Part shown: positions 33,811 through 45,328 of the stretch, piece by piece
Layout: the number at the start of each line of letters is the position of its first letter
How positions within the stretch are numbered: position 1 is the stretch's first letter
Assembly (NCBI GenBank): GCA_017311315.1
Contig: CM029640.1
Coordinates: forward strand, 29,565,917 to 29,629,916
Reading direction: 5' to 3'
Source of the DNA: Dendrocalamus latiflorus
Taxonomy: Eukaryota; Streptophyta; Magnoliopsida; Poales; Poaceae
DNA length: 64,000 nucleotides
Position numbers and translations under genes: made by a program
Notes under the pieces: model-generated
Database searches by the model: none
What the model saw: only the letters and a program-made list of their open reading frames with translations
Told to the model about the DNA's origin: nothing

Positions 33811-35932
33811 TTGGACCGGAATGGCAACAGAGGGGGGGGGGGGGTGAATGGTGCCTTTAAGCCCCAAGTACCCACACAACTTTCTTCTTCGATAGCTATG
33901 GAAGCTATGAAGCAAGAAATTTGCTCACTTGTAACCAAAACGATTTTGTAGTTTGACCAAATAAATTCTCATAAAAGGGAACAACCAGATCAGCACAAAT
34001 TTCTCTGAAAAAGAGGCTGAAAAAGGAATTCACTAATCAGGTGAAGGAATAGACTGAGACTTGAAGAAATGATCCCCAAAAACTGACCGCACGAAGTGAA
34101 CTGGCCGAAATGAGCTTAAACTGCAGACTAACAGACTAAACGAAGGAGCTACTGAAAACAAAAGACTAAGACACTATAAGACTGAAGAAGCAAAAAGAAG
34201 GAAGATAACCAAGAAAGAAAAGAGAACTGACAACCTAAAAGAACCGAAAACAGCAGGCCAAAACAGCACATAAACTGCAGCAAGAAAAGAGAATTGGTAA
34301 CTTGAAAAGAACTTGAAACAGCAGGCCAAAACAACACATAAACTGCAGCAAGAAAAGAGAACTGGTAACCTGAAAAGAGCTTGAAACAAAAGGCCAAAAC
34401 AGCACATAAACTGCAGCAAAGGACAGATTAGTGCAAAGTTTCAATTCAGTTTGGTGTCCCTAAAACCGTAGAAAACAGCAGCAAGGTGCATAAATAAGAG
34501 AGCCAAAAAGACAGCCAAAACAACCATTTGAAAGCACAAAGATTACAGGATTTGATTTACAGCAGGAAATGAGACTGATTGACCGAAGCATGCAGCAAGA
34601 AACAATCTGAATCCACTGTTTTTTTGGTCTGCACAATAGCTACTGAGAAAGAGCTTGAAAGAAGAACAAAGAAGCTGAAAACAGCAAGAGGAGACAACTA
34701 CTAAAAGGAAAAGCAAGTCAGAAAAGTAAAACTGAAAAGAACTCAGACAAACTGAAGACAACTGAGAAAAGACCAAGTGCTTGCTACCCTTTTCAGATAG
34801 ACCGAACATGATTCATCTTCTAATTCGGTTGGCAAAAACAGAATTAAAAAATGCTTGATGCTCTCTAAAACAAGCCAAAGACCTTGAACAAAATCTTAGT
34901 TTATGTTAACAAGGTTCTGCAGCTTGATAAGCAATCCTCTCAGAGAAGTAAGAAGCAAAGGATAGCAGTGTGCAGAGAAGAAAGAATCAAGAGCAAATAG
35001 GGATAAACTTGAGGCCATAGCAACTCAAACAAGGATTTCACAAATTGATACCAAGAGATGAATGCTTACAAGAGTTCAAGGACTACAACCATTTCATCCC
35101 CATACACGTTTTCACAAACTGGACAACACAAGCTCACAAGACAAACACAAAACACAAAAAAACGACATGTTGCTGCTGTCTACCACCTATCACAGCACAA
35201 CAAAGAGAAGGAAAAACACACAAACATGGAGAGTAAAACACAAAACCCTCACATACACTCTCTCCTTTCTCTCTAGCCTACCCCTCTCCTTTTATAGCCT
35301 CCACTAACGGGTTTACAACAACCTTTACCCGCTAACTCAAAACAACCCTTGCTCTTTATCCATTAGCTCAAAACCAAATCCGCTTCCTTTTGTGCAGCCC
35401 TACGCTTTTACCAAAACGCCCCTCATGCACCTTCCAGGAAGCTTCCTCATTTCTTGCCGTCCAAACCTCACAACCACTTCGAGTCCTCGCCGTCTTCGGC
35501 ACATCTCGACCGCTCCGACCTCAGCACCACCTGCGCCTAGTCCGGTTATCCCGTGCCTCGCCACGACTTTGCCTCGATGTTCTGCAGCCATCACAGACAA
35601 GAAACTCATCACATAGCACCGCTCGACATAATGTAATCAACAATAGCATTAAGAGAAATCTTAGGCATGAGAAAGCCCAAACCTGTCGAAACAAAAGAAT
35701 AAGCATCGCTTCGACCAAGTTTGACCAAGTCCGACCAAACCGGATTGCACCACGCAACGACATGGCCCGAACCACACAAACCAAACTCGACTTTCCTAAA
35801 ACAGATGTCAATTACTCATCACACACACGGGGTAACCTCCACATGGTCTATCAAAGTGCAAGCCTTACTTTGCTACACAAATTATATTCACACTTGTTCA
35901 TATTTAAATTCCTATGGATAATTGTTGGGATT
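33811..35932 (-). repeat. Copia-type (SIRE-like) LTR, minus orientation
   Basis: On the minus strand it ends in a TTCACCCCCCC...CGGTCCAACA signature, like the CACCCCCTCTAG ends of long copia LTRs. A minus-strand TATA box (TATAAA, 35291-35296) sits about 1.5 kb upstream of that end. It has no coding potential; the cysteine/leucine-rich open frames near 34.3 kb come from tandem repeats. The upstream (right) boundary is not certain. Confidence 0.5.
34218..34420. repeat. 68-bp tandem repeat, three copies
   Basis: Three units of 67-68 bp share AAAAGAGAACTGGTAACCTG and CAGGCCAAAACAGCACATAA. They lie within the LTR leader region. Overlapping open frames on the minus strand with repeated FMCCFGLLF segments are products of this array. 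Confidence 0.85.
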
Positions 35933-38900
35933 GGATTTCTAAATCCGAACCCTCTGCGTATTGCCGCACTAGTCCCAGATCAAAGCTAGAGCACACAGTG
36001 AAATAGTGATGATCATATAACCAAAGATGATTTATTACAATAATAGAGTATTGATATTAAGGCCACTTAATACCAAAGAGGCTACAAAATCTCACCAAAA
36101 ATACAAACTCAAAGCAAAAGCAAATAAAATAAATTCTGAAGATAGCCCATTAATTCACCACATGCAATTGACCGGGGATACACATCCTAGACCTCTAGAA
36201 AGCTTTCATTGAATCCACACGTGAAGTAGTTATAGTCTCCTTTAGTGCCTTCGTACTTCTCTGAGATGATTTGTAGATTGCAAGGTGAGTACATGGAGTA
36301 CTCCATGTCTTGGAAAGAATGCAATTATATGTAAGGCTTAACAAAATAAGGATAATATGGTTTTGTTGCCAAAGCAGCATTTTTAGTTCAATTATCACTA
36401 TAGATTTCCCAAGCATCAATTTAATAAAATAATTGCAATAAATGAAATTAAATAATTTCTAGTGAAGGTTCTAGCTGCCAGCACTAGTATTAAGGCTCTA
36501 ATCGCCAAAGTTCAATAAAATTGGTTCTGTCTACCTAATTGGCGCTATTTTCTAGAGCACACCTGATATCTCTAACCACTATGAGACTCCCAAAGGCTCA
36601 TTTAAAAACAAAACAATAAGTCTACCATGTGAAAACACACACTGCCCACCCTTGACTGTTGGCACGTGTAAGATTAACCTCCAATTATATTGGTTTTGGT
36701 GATTAATGACAAATATAAATATGAGATTAATTTATTAATGATAAATCTAAATGTGAGACTAGATTGTTTGTTGAGTATGTTATTGCTTAGTCTCATTTGG
36801 ATGAAACGGTAAAAATTATGGAGGTATACATTCGATGTCATATTCTTATATCTCATTGTATTTCTAGAATCTAAAATATAGGTTGAACTCTACCAAAAGT
36901 TTAACTTGAATATGTGTATATGTTTCTATGCCACATCCGTGTATGCACACATTTAGGGAGAGTTCACTCTATGTTTTGCGGTTTCGTTAGTATTGATACA
37001 TGTTCCTTTTTCCACATATTTGGGATCTCTGCCTTGAAACATATTCTTTTGTGTATATAAAACTTGTGTAGTTCATATATAATTATGATTGATTTAAATT
37101 CAATCATTTGCAATCGGGTTGTCACAATGTGTTTTTCTCCCTTCATTATGTGTTAATGATTGGATGATAAATGACAACCGGATATGTAGTTTTACTAGCA
37201 ATTAATTCAAAGACAAACACTTCTATTCAAATAAGTTAATTGATTTTAAAGCTTATCCTAGAGTATACAATTATTGTGTATATGATGTATACTCATGAAT
37301 ATTTTATTATCTCATTATTTGTTGAGATTATCATCAATTACCGAAAATAAAAAGATTGAAGAATCTAGACCTGCTATTATGAGTTAATGGTATGTGTTGG
37401 TAATCAATGACAATTAAATTGTGGGACTAACATTTTCTATGAGTTGAATGAATAGGTTAGGTCTCATGATGAGCATGACTTAGGTCTCAAGTTTCGGGAT
37501 GGAAGATGACTTCATTAGTTAAAGGGCATCAAGAAGAGGAGATGATCATAAGTTCATCAAGATTCCCAAGAAGAAATGATCATGAGTTGATCATCAAGTC
37601 AAAAAAAGCCCCATCATAGGTTGATAGAGTTTAAGTGAAGGATGCATCATAGGTTGATGCGTATCAAGACAGTGACTCGTACTTGAAGTGAAGATATGTG
37701 TCATAAAGTTTCAAGAGGATGCTCAAGGCAAATGTATGCCTAGCTAGGGCTAAGGATGTGTTCCTAGTCTTTTACCGGTTTTGGTTTGGTTAGAAGACCA
37801 GATTGCTAGTATAGGTTCTCCGTACTATCAAGAGATGTCATGTTTAGTAACTTGAGTCTCATCATGTGTTGATAGCTCAATCTTGCTTGCTCTAGCTCTC
37901 CGTGGCATGATGTTATTATTTATAAATGTGTTTTACAAATAGTTGAGGCTCATGCACTTAATCATTGTGACATGCAACTATGCTTTCTAAATGTATTTTG
38001 CAAATGGTTGAAGTCCATGTTTCCTACTCCTTGTAGTATGAGGCTTATATTTATGAATGGGTTTTGTAAATGGTTGAAACTTATACACAATCCTTATAGC
38101 ATGAGACTTATGTTTGCGAATGTATTTTGCAAATGTGTTGAGTCCATATACTTACACCTTTTGTCATGATTCCGAAAGTGTGCAATATATTTTGTCACTT
38201 GTTGGGAATCATGGTTGATCCTTGTGTGTATGATATTATAATTTGCAAATGTGTTTTGCAAAATTTATTGAAGTATATGCATTTTTCAGAAAAATCAGAA
38301 CTACCGCTGTGTGTCTTGTAGAACTACTGCTGGGTGGAACTACTGATGTGTAATGTACGGTACTACCTCTTTCTGGTACTACCAGCATTGAGATCAAGGT
38401 ACTACCATGTCAGTTGGTGAAGCAATCATCAGAGTGGTTAAAGACCAGTGTGGTCAAACAAGACCAGAATAGTCGAAGACCAATGTGGTCGAATAAGACC
38501 AGTGTGGTCGAAGACCAGTATGACTGTGGCAGCCAAACTGGCTCTATGTGAGCAGTCTGGCCAACCTGTGTGGCAAGGTAGTACCGCATCTCAGTAGTTT
38601 CGATTTTGTTGAGTGGTATGACCACATTGCAGTAGGACCAATTTCTACTTGGCAGTACGTTATTCCCAAAGAGGTGGTTTTTGGAAACTTTTCTCTCCTC
38701 TAAAAATCGGTAGTACCGATTTGTCTGAGAGGTACTACCGAAGTGTGGTAGTACCAAACATATAACTGTGCTAGTACCATAATTGCTGAGTAACGACTAG
38801 CTTTATAGCCGTTACGCGGAAAATGGTAGTACCAGCCATAAAATGGTGGTAGTATTGGATTTCCTAATTTTTGGTTCGAACGACTAGTTTCCTTGTGTAG

Positions 38901-41900
38901 GGTATAAATACCCCCTTGTGGTCGATTGGAGAATAATCTTTGGCACTCTATTTCACTTTCTTGAGATAGTGTGTGTCTCTCCTCTCAATTGTACATGTGT
39001 TGCATCTTATGAGCACGGAGAGAGGTCTCTAGTTGTATGTGTTGCATCTAGAGGTAGATTTCATATCCACTTGAGCTTGTGCATTAGTTGCACGTGGTGA
39101 GAGTCTAGTAAGGGGCTTGACTTATTACTCTTAGAGGTTATCGACGCCTAGAAGGCATTGGAGGTGTCGTGTCCAGTGATCTTCTCAAAGAAAATTATGA
39201 GAAGGCCCGACGTGTTGTGAAGATTGGTGCTCACCTACCCGGAGCGGAAAAAAACTACCACTAGTGAAATTAAGGTGTTTGACTTAATTCGTGAAGTCAA
39301 TCCAATTCATTTGGGCTTACCTCAACATGGATTAGGGGAGACCCACAATCTTCAAACACCGCGGTAAAAAGGAATCGTGTCATTGTGGTTTGTTTTCTTG
39401 TACTTAATCTACCTTCAAGTAATTTACATTCATAAAATTAAATTGATTGCTTGTCACCCTAGGATTGCAAACCTTTAACATAGACTTAGGTTATTGCTGT
39501 ATTTAGGTGAACCTAGTTAATTTAGGACTTATTTGTGCTAAACCTGAATTGATCTATGCTTCCGCATTATAAACTTGATTTTAGCCAAAAGAATTTTAAA
39601 ACCGCCTATTCACCCCCTCTAGTCAGTCTCCTCGATCTCACAAAATGACTATTTGAATGGTTTTACACTCTATAAAGTTAGTACAACTTTACCTACAAGA
39701 GATAATCAACGTATGTTGTCGGCCATTACACCCTTCCATTGGCATGCGACTAAGTGATCATCACAAGGCCTTTATAATGCGCTAACTCAACTAGACTTTG
39801 CCCACTAAGGTTTCACCACTCAAGGGTTAAATTCACCCAGTTAGAAGCCACCTTTGGCGCCATGTGGGACAACTGTCCACCCGACACCCACTCATACCAC
39901 TGGCGAATTCTAAGCTAAGCCATTGCAAATTAACTAGCTAGGTTATATCCATATAGACTTGTGGTTATACGGTAGTACTCAGTTTGGACAATCACAAACA
40001 TTTGTTCTTAATTGACTAGAGCGGTACATTTGTAATTCAAGATCACGTGCTCCATCCGCACCAACCCAAATCTTACGATCCGTCCAAGTCTAAAGTCATA
40101 TTTACTAGTTTATTTTTACTTTAAAAATAGCAGCAATACCTCTTGCCACAAAGTTATTAGAATGAAAAGATTGAGGCATATGACAACAATTTTCCACCCA
40201 ATGGTTATGATGACCGAATAGCTTGTCTAAGAAGTTACTACCATTCTAAAATCATCAAATAGTATTATAATCTCAATACTAATACAAGGGCATCATAAGA
40301 TGACAAATGTATAGGTATTTCAATATCAAATGAGGATATAGCAATGTCGGTATAACTAATAGACTTAAGTAAGTTATCATTTTATGTGAAATAGCAATGC
40401 ATATAAATTTAAAATAGTAAATAACTTTGATAAACTTGGATCAATATGTTCAAGGAAGGCTTGTCTTTTGGGCTGGGGTCTCTTCTTGTTGGTTAGAAAC
40501 TTCTTCGACGACGTTAGGTTCTACGCGTAAATCGAGAAACACAAAAAAACAAATAAATACACATAAAATCATAACAATATAAAATATATACTAGAAGAAA
40601 TATTACAATTTTAGATGAATTTATAAACTTGAATAACTAGATTCGGAGTTCGAAAGATGGAGAATGAGTGATCGACATATTCATCGGAATGAAATTGCTG
40701 GAAAATATCAAACAAGGGAATACTCCTTGGACTCTTCTTTTTGGATGCATTTTTGGGTTTACTAGTGTGTACGACATGTGGGGCCCCTCGTCATAGACTC
40801 AAAGGCAAACAAGTGAATAACTAACAGAGAGACATCACTCTAGAGGTAGAGCAGTAGTGCATGCATTCATGGAGGCTCTCTAGCCGTGGCTTGCATTGGT
40901 GAGGGGAAAGCCAAGGAGGCATGGTAACCAGCAAAATTGGTCCACAGCTGGCCAGTGGCAGCTTTTGTTGGTAGGGTCCACGGCGATGGTGGCAAGGGTT
41001 GATAAGGGAAATGACACTCGAGCATGTAACGTGGGCAAACAAGGTGAGCATTAGCATGGCCTAGGCCCAAGGAATGTGATGGCACAATCGGTTTGGCCGG
41101 GGGATGGATGGATTAGGCTAGCCATGATGACGTCCATGGAAACAAAGGTGTGTTTTAAGGTGGCACTTCCTCGGTGATGCATTGGACAAACAGAGGTATG
41201 AAATATGTAGAGTAGATGATGGTGATCATGTAGTAGCACAAAATCAAGTTTTGGCTCACCAGAGGCGATGAATTGATGATGAAGGATGTAGTAGATTGGT
41301 TTCAAGAAAAACTCAATTCCCATCAAATGGCTATATGAAAATCAAATTAACTTCACATGAGGGTGTAAGATACTCAGGATCAGGAAGTGACATGAAAGGA
41401 ATTCAAAGAAAATCACCTGAGTACTCGTAACGCAAGTTAGAGCGATATGAGCAATTTTGGGAATGGAGGTCACTCGGTGGCTGCATTTTTCTAGGGTTTG
41501 AGGAGACTTGGCAGGGGTTGGAACGGGTTAAGTGGGGTTAAGGGGTCATATGCAAAGGATCAAAAGAGTTGCAAATGGATGAATGAATTGTGAAAGGACC
41601 GGAAGGAATGGATTCCTTGCATGATTTGGAGCATCTTTCATTTTCGCATGACATCGAGATAAAGCTTGGTTGGAGATTTGGCTTGGGTGGGTAGAGAGGC
41701 GCCATGGTCTGTTTTAGTCTGTGTTGTGTTTGGTTCATGAAGAAGATGAACAATGTTCGTATCAATAGTAATTGATGGTAGAGAGAAAAGGAAAGAAGAG
41801 AGGAAGGAAGAAAAAGGAAAAAGAGGAAAAAGAAAAGATGGGCCAATAAATATAGGTAGGACCCAAAAATAGAATGAATATTTTTCTAGAGATTCGGATT

Positions 41901-42080
41901 TTTAGAGACTTGAATTTGAATTTTTAAGAATTTAAATTCAAATTTGGAATTTTAGATTGGAATTGGAATTTTGAGATTTCCTTCCAGAATTACGCATAAA
42001 ATCCAAATAAAATCTAGAAACTTTTAAATAATTAATTTGAAATTAAAATTTTAAAGACAATGAATTTTTGGGATATTTCA
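35933..42080 (-). repeat. 3' LTR of a Ty3/gypsy element, interrupted by another LTR
   Basis: On the minus strand it begins TGAAATATCCCAAAAATTC at 42080, immediately after the end of gypsy pol and a purine-rich tract. It appears to end near 35933 (TGTTGGGATTGG on the plus strand). Bases 36657-39642 are a foreign LTR inserted in it. Without that insert the length is about 3.2 kb, normal for chromovirus LTRs. Segment 40960-41290 recurs at 50830-51170, which supports its identity as LTR. Confidence 0.55.
36657..39642 (+). repeat. Long copia-type solo LTR, plus orientation
   Basis: It starts TGTTGGCACGTGTAAGATTA and ends near CACCCCCTCTAGTCAGTCTC...CTCACA. The body from about 37385 matches the minus strand of 5545-7490 and 3878-5430. 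It contains many GACCAGTGTGGTCGAA-like phrases (38.43-38.53 kb). No internal coding region is attached on either side, and a clear 5-bp duplication could not be recognised. Confidence 0.6.
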
Positions 42081-44595
42081 AACCTACCCCATTGGAAAGA
42101 ATCTTGTCCCTAAGATTCGGACGGACTGGGAAAAAGGCTAGGAATCTTTGCTCTTAGATCCTCCTTGAGCTCTCATGTTGCTTCTGACTCTGAATGGTTG
42201 TTCCACTGCACTTTATAGAACTTGATGGTCTGGCTTCTTGTGCAATGGTTGGCTTCATTCGAAATTCTGACTAGAAACTCTAGATAGGTAAGGTCCCCCT
42301 TCAATCTACTTCTTCCATAGGCATCTGTTCTTCTATTATTCTGAGAAACTTCTTCAACTGAGACACATGGAAGATATTGTGCACATCTAACAACTGCAAC
42401 AGAAGTTGCAACTGGTAGGCAACTTTTCCTCTTCTAGCTAGAATAGGAAATGATCCAATGAATCCTCGAGCAAGCTTTCCTCTAACTCTGAAACGACATA
42501 ATCCCTTGAGAGGTGAAACTTTTAGATACACATGATTGCTCCGGTGTAAACTCTAACATCCTACAATGATTGTTCACATAACTCTTCTGTCTTGTTTGTG
42601 TTGTTCTCAATCTCTCTCGAATCAAGTGGACTCACACTTCGACTTTCTTTAACATATCTGGTCCAAACACTTACCTTCTCCTATCTCTTTCCAACACAAT
42701 GGTGTTATGGATTTTCTGCCATACAAAGCTTCAAACAGAGACATTTGTAAGCTCGACTGAAAACTATTCTTGTAGGAGAATTTTGCATAGGCCAGGAAAA
42801 CTTTGATCCTAAGTAATTTTAATTGCTAAGGCACAAGCTCTTAACATGTCTTTCAGAATTTGACTTACTCTTTCCATTTGACCATCTGTCTGCGGATGAT
42901 ATGCTATACTGAAATTCATATTTGTGCCCAAAATTCCATGCAGGTTCTACCAAAATGTTGAGGTGAATTGAGATCCTTGATCTAACATGATCTTCTTTGG
43001 AACTCCATGCAAACACATGATCTTTGACATATAAAGCTCTACAAGTCTATCTCTAGAGTAAGTAGTCTTTACTAGAATAGAATGTGTGACTTTCGTTAGA
43101 CAATCTACAATAACCCAAATTGAATTATACCCTAACTTTGTTCTTGGCAGACCAGAGATGAAATCCATGCCAATTTATTCCCATTTCCACTCGGATATCT
43201 GCAAAGGTTGCAAAAGCCCTGTGAGTCTTTGGTGTTCAGTCGTAACCCGTTAGCAAACATCACACAAAGCTACATATTTATTAATTTTTCTTTGTATGCT
43301 TGACCACCAATATCTTTCTTTGAGATCTTGATACATCTTTGTGCTTCCAGAATGAATCAAATATTCAGATTCATGAGCTTCTTTCAAAATTAACTCCTTT
43401 ATTTCTTTTTGGTTAGGAACAAGGATTCTTTTTCCAAACTAAAGGATACCTTCATCATCCTCTGAAAATCTAAGTGCTTTACCTTTCTTCATGTTATCCT
43501 TGATTTCCTTAACATACTTGTCATTTTTTGAGCATTTTTGATCTGATCATCTAAAGTTGGTTGTACTTCCAAAGTAGCTAGAAATCCTTCCTCTACTACT
43601 TCTAGATTTAGTTGCCGAAAATTCCTCATGAAGTGCAAGTTGATTATCTTGAATCATGTGATTATTATAGGAGCTCTTCCTACTTAAGACATCAGCTACC
43701 ACATTAGTTTCTGCATGATGATAATATATTCCAACATCATTATCCTTTATTAACTCAAATCATCTTCTTTGTCTTAGGTTGAGATCAGGTTGGGTAAATA
43801 TGTACTTCAGACTCTTATGATCCGTATAGATCTCACAATGATTACCAATCAGATAGTGCATCCATATCTTTAGAGTATGAACAACTGTGGCTAATTTTAA
43901 ATCATGGGTTGGATAGTTATCCTCCTGCGAACACAATTATCTTGATGCATAAACTACCATTCTTCCTTCTTGCATCAATACACAACCAAGACTTTGCCTG
44001 GATGCATAACAGAAAACTTTAACATCCTTCTAGATATCTGGGAGTATTAACATTGATGCAGAAGTTAACCTCTTCATCAATTCTTGAAAACTAACCTCAC
44101 AAGATTTAGTCCATTCATACTTCTTCTCCTTCTTTAGAAAATGGGTAAGAGGTCTTGTAATATTTGAAAAACCTTCGGTGAAGTGACGATAATATCCTAC
44201 TAAAACAAGAAAACTTCTAATTTCTGGCACTAACTTGGGTTGTATCCAATTAAGCACATCCCTCACTTTTCCAAGATCAATGGACACTCCTCCTGAAAAA
44301 TCAGATGCCCCAAGAAAGCTACTTGCTTCATCCAGAATTCACACATGCTAAACTTGACATACAACTGGTGTTCTCTGAGTTTCTCCAACACTATATGAAC
44401 TCATATGTTCTTCACATTTTTCCTCATTCTTAGAGTAGATAAGAATGCCATTTATGAATACCACCATAAACTCATCTAGATACTCCATGAACACCTTATT
44501 CATTAAATTCATGAAATAAGCTGGTGCATTTGTCAAGCCAGATGACAACATTGTATACTCGTACAATCCATCCCGGGTAGAGAATACTATTTTTG
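42081..44595 (-). pseudogene. Ty3/gypsy pol remnant: RT C-terminal part, RNase H, integrase
   Basis: Minus-strand order from right to left: reverse transcriptase C-terminal half (44566-44348; SSGLTNAPAYFMNLMN), RNase H region with the linker GYYRHFTEGFSNITRPL near 44180, integrase core (43168-42820; MDFISGLPRTKLGYNSIWVI and DQGSQFTSTFW), and integrase C-terminal part (42531-42301; LLDVHNIFHVSQLKKF). The order RT-RNase H-integrase is Ty3/gypsy. Frameshifts and stops separate all segments. The reverse transcriptase N-terminal half is found beyond the Mutator-like insertion, at 50437-50810. Confidence 0.85.
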
Positions 44596-44733
44596 GGAAT
44601 TTTTGGTACGGATAATCCGTTTTTTATTCGTAAATACATAAATATACCCGCGATAAATTTTTTTACAAAAATAGTCTCCTGTCGCCCCCCATTGGGCGAC
44701 TTCTGCCTTTCGCCCAACCGGGAGGTGACATTT
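44596..44733 (+). repeat. Left TIR of the Mutator-like element
   Basis: It pairs with 50292-50428 in inverted orientation, including the shared blocks ATTCGTAAATACATAAATAT and GGCGACTTCTGCCTTTCGCC. Beyond the TIR, 44748-44860 carries several GCGACT/AGTCGC words, also present inside the right end. Confidence 0.88.
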
Positions 44734-45328
44734 AGGGAATATGTAAACCGTTAGGCGACTTATGAAGTCGCTGTACGGTTGAGCGACTACAATTGCAGTC
44801 GCTGTACGATTGAGCGACTGCAATTGCAGTTGCCCAACGGTAGGGCGACAGGGGTGGATATTCCACCGACCGCCCACTACCCCTGCCACTGTTCCCTCGC
44901 CCAGAGAACCACTTTTCCCTCATTCTGCCCAGAGAGCCAGAGAGAAGAAACGAGAGAAGAAGAAAGGAGGAAGGGGAAGAAAAGAAGGGGAGAAGAGAGG
45001 GAGGAGGGGAAGAAAAGGAGGGGAGGGGGAGAAGAGAAGGAGAGGAGAACAGGGTTGAAGGAGGAGGTGAGGGAGGAAGAAGGAGTCCAAGCTATTCCAT
45101 AGATTTGGATCCAGGTATTTTTGTTAATTATGTTGTATTTACACTATTATTTAGATGAAATATTGGTGTTAGTAAAAATTGTAGATGTAGTATACATTTT
45201 GTAGTATGGAATATTTTGTAGTCTAGAAATTTTACTACCCTTTTTAGTATAGAAAGTTTAGTTTAGTGTTGTACGATGTTATTTGACTTGTCGTAAATTT
45301 CAATCATACATGTAGGGCTACATCATTA

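Noticed and set aside
34149..34444. Cysteine/leucine-rich open frames resembling small membrane proteins
   Set aside because: Three frames of one 68-bp tandem repeat inside an LTR. The sequence repetition fully explains them.
36657..39642. 5-bp target duplication around the long copia-type LTR
   Set aside because: The flanks TTGAC and AAATG/ATGAC do not match cleanly, so solo-LTR status rests on the ends only.
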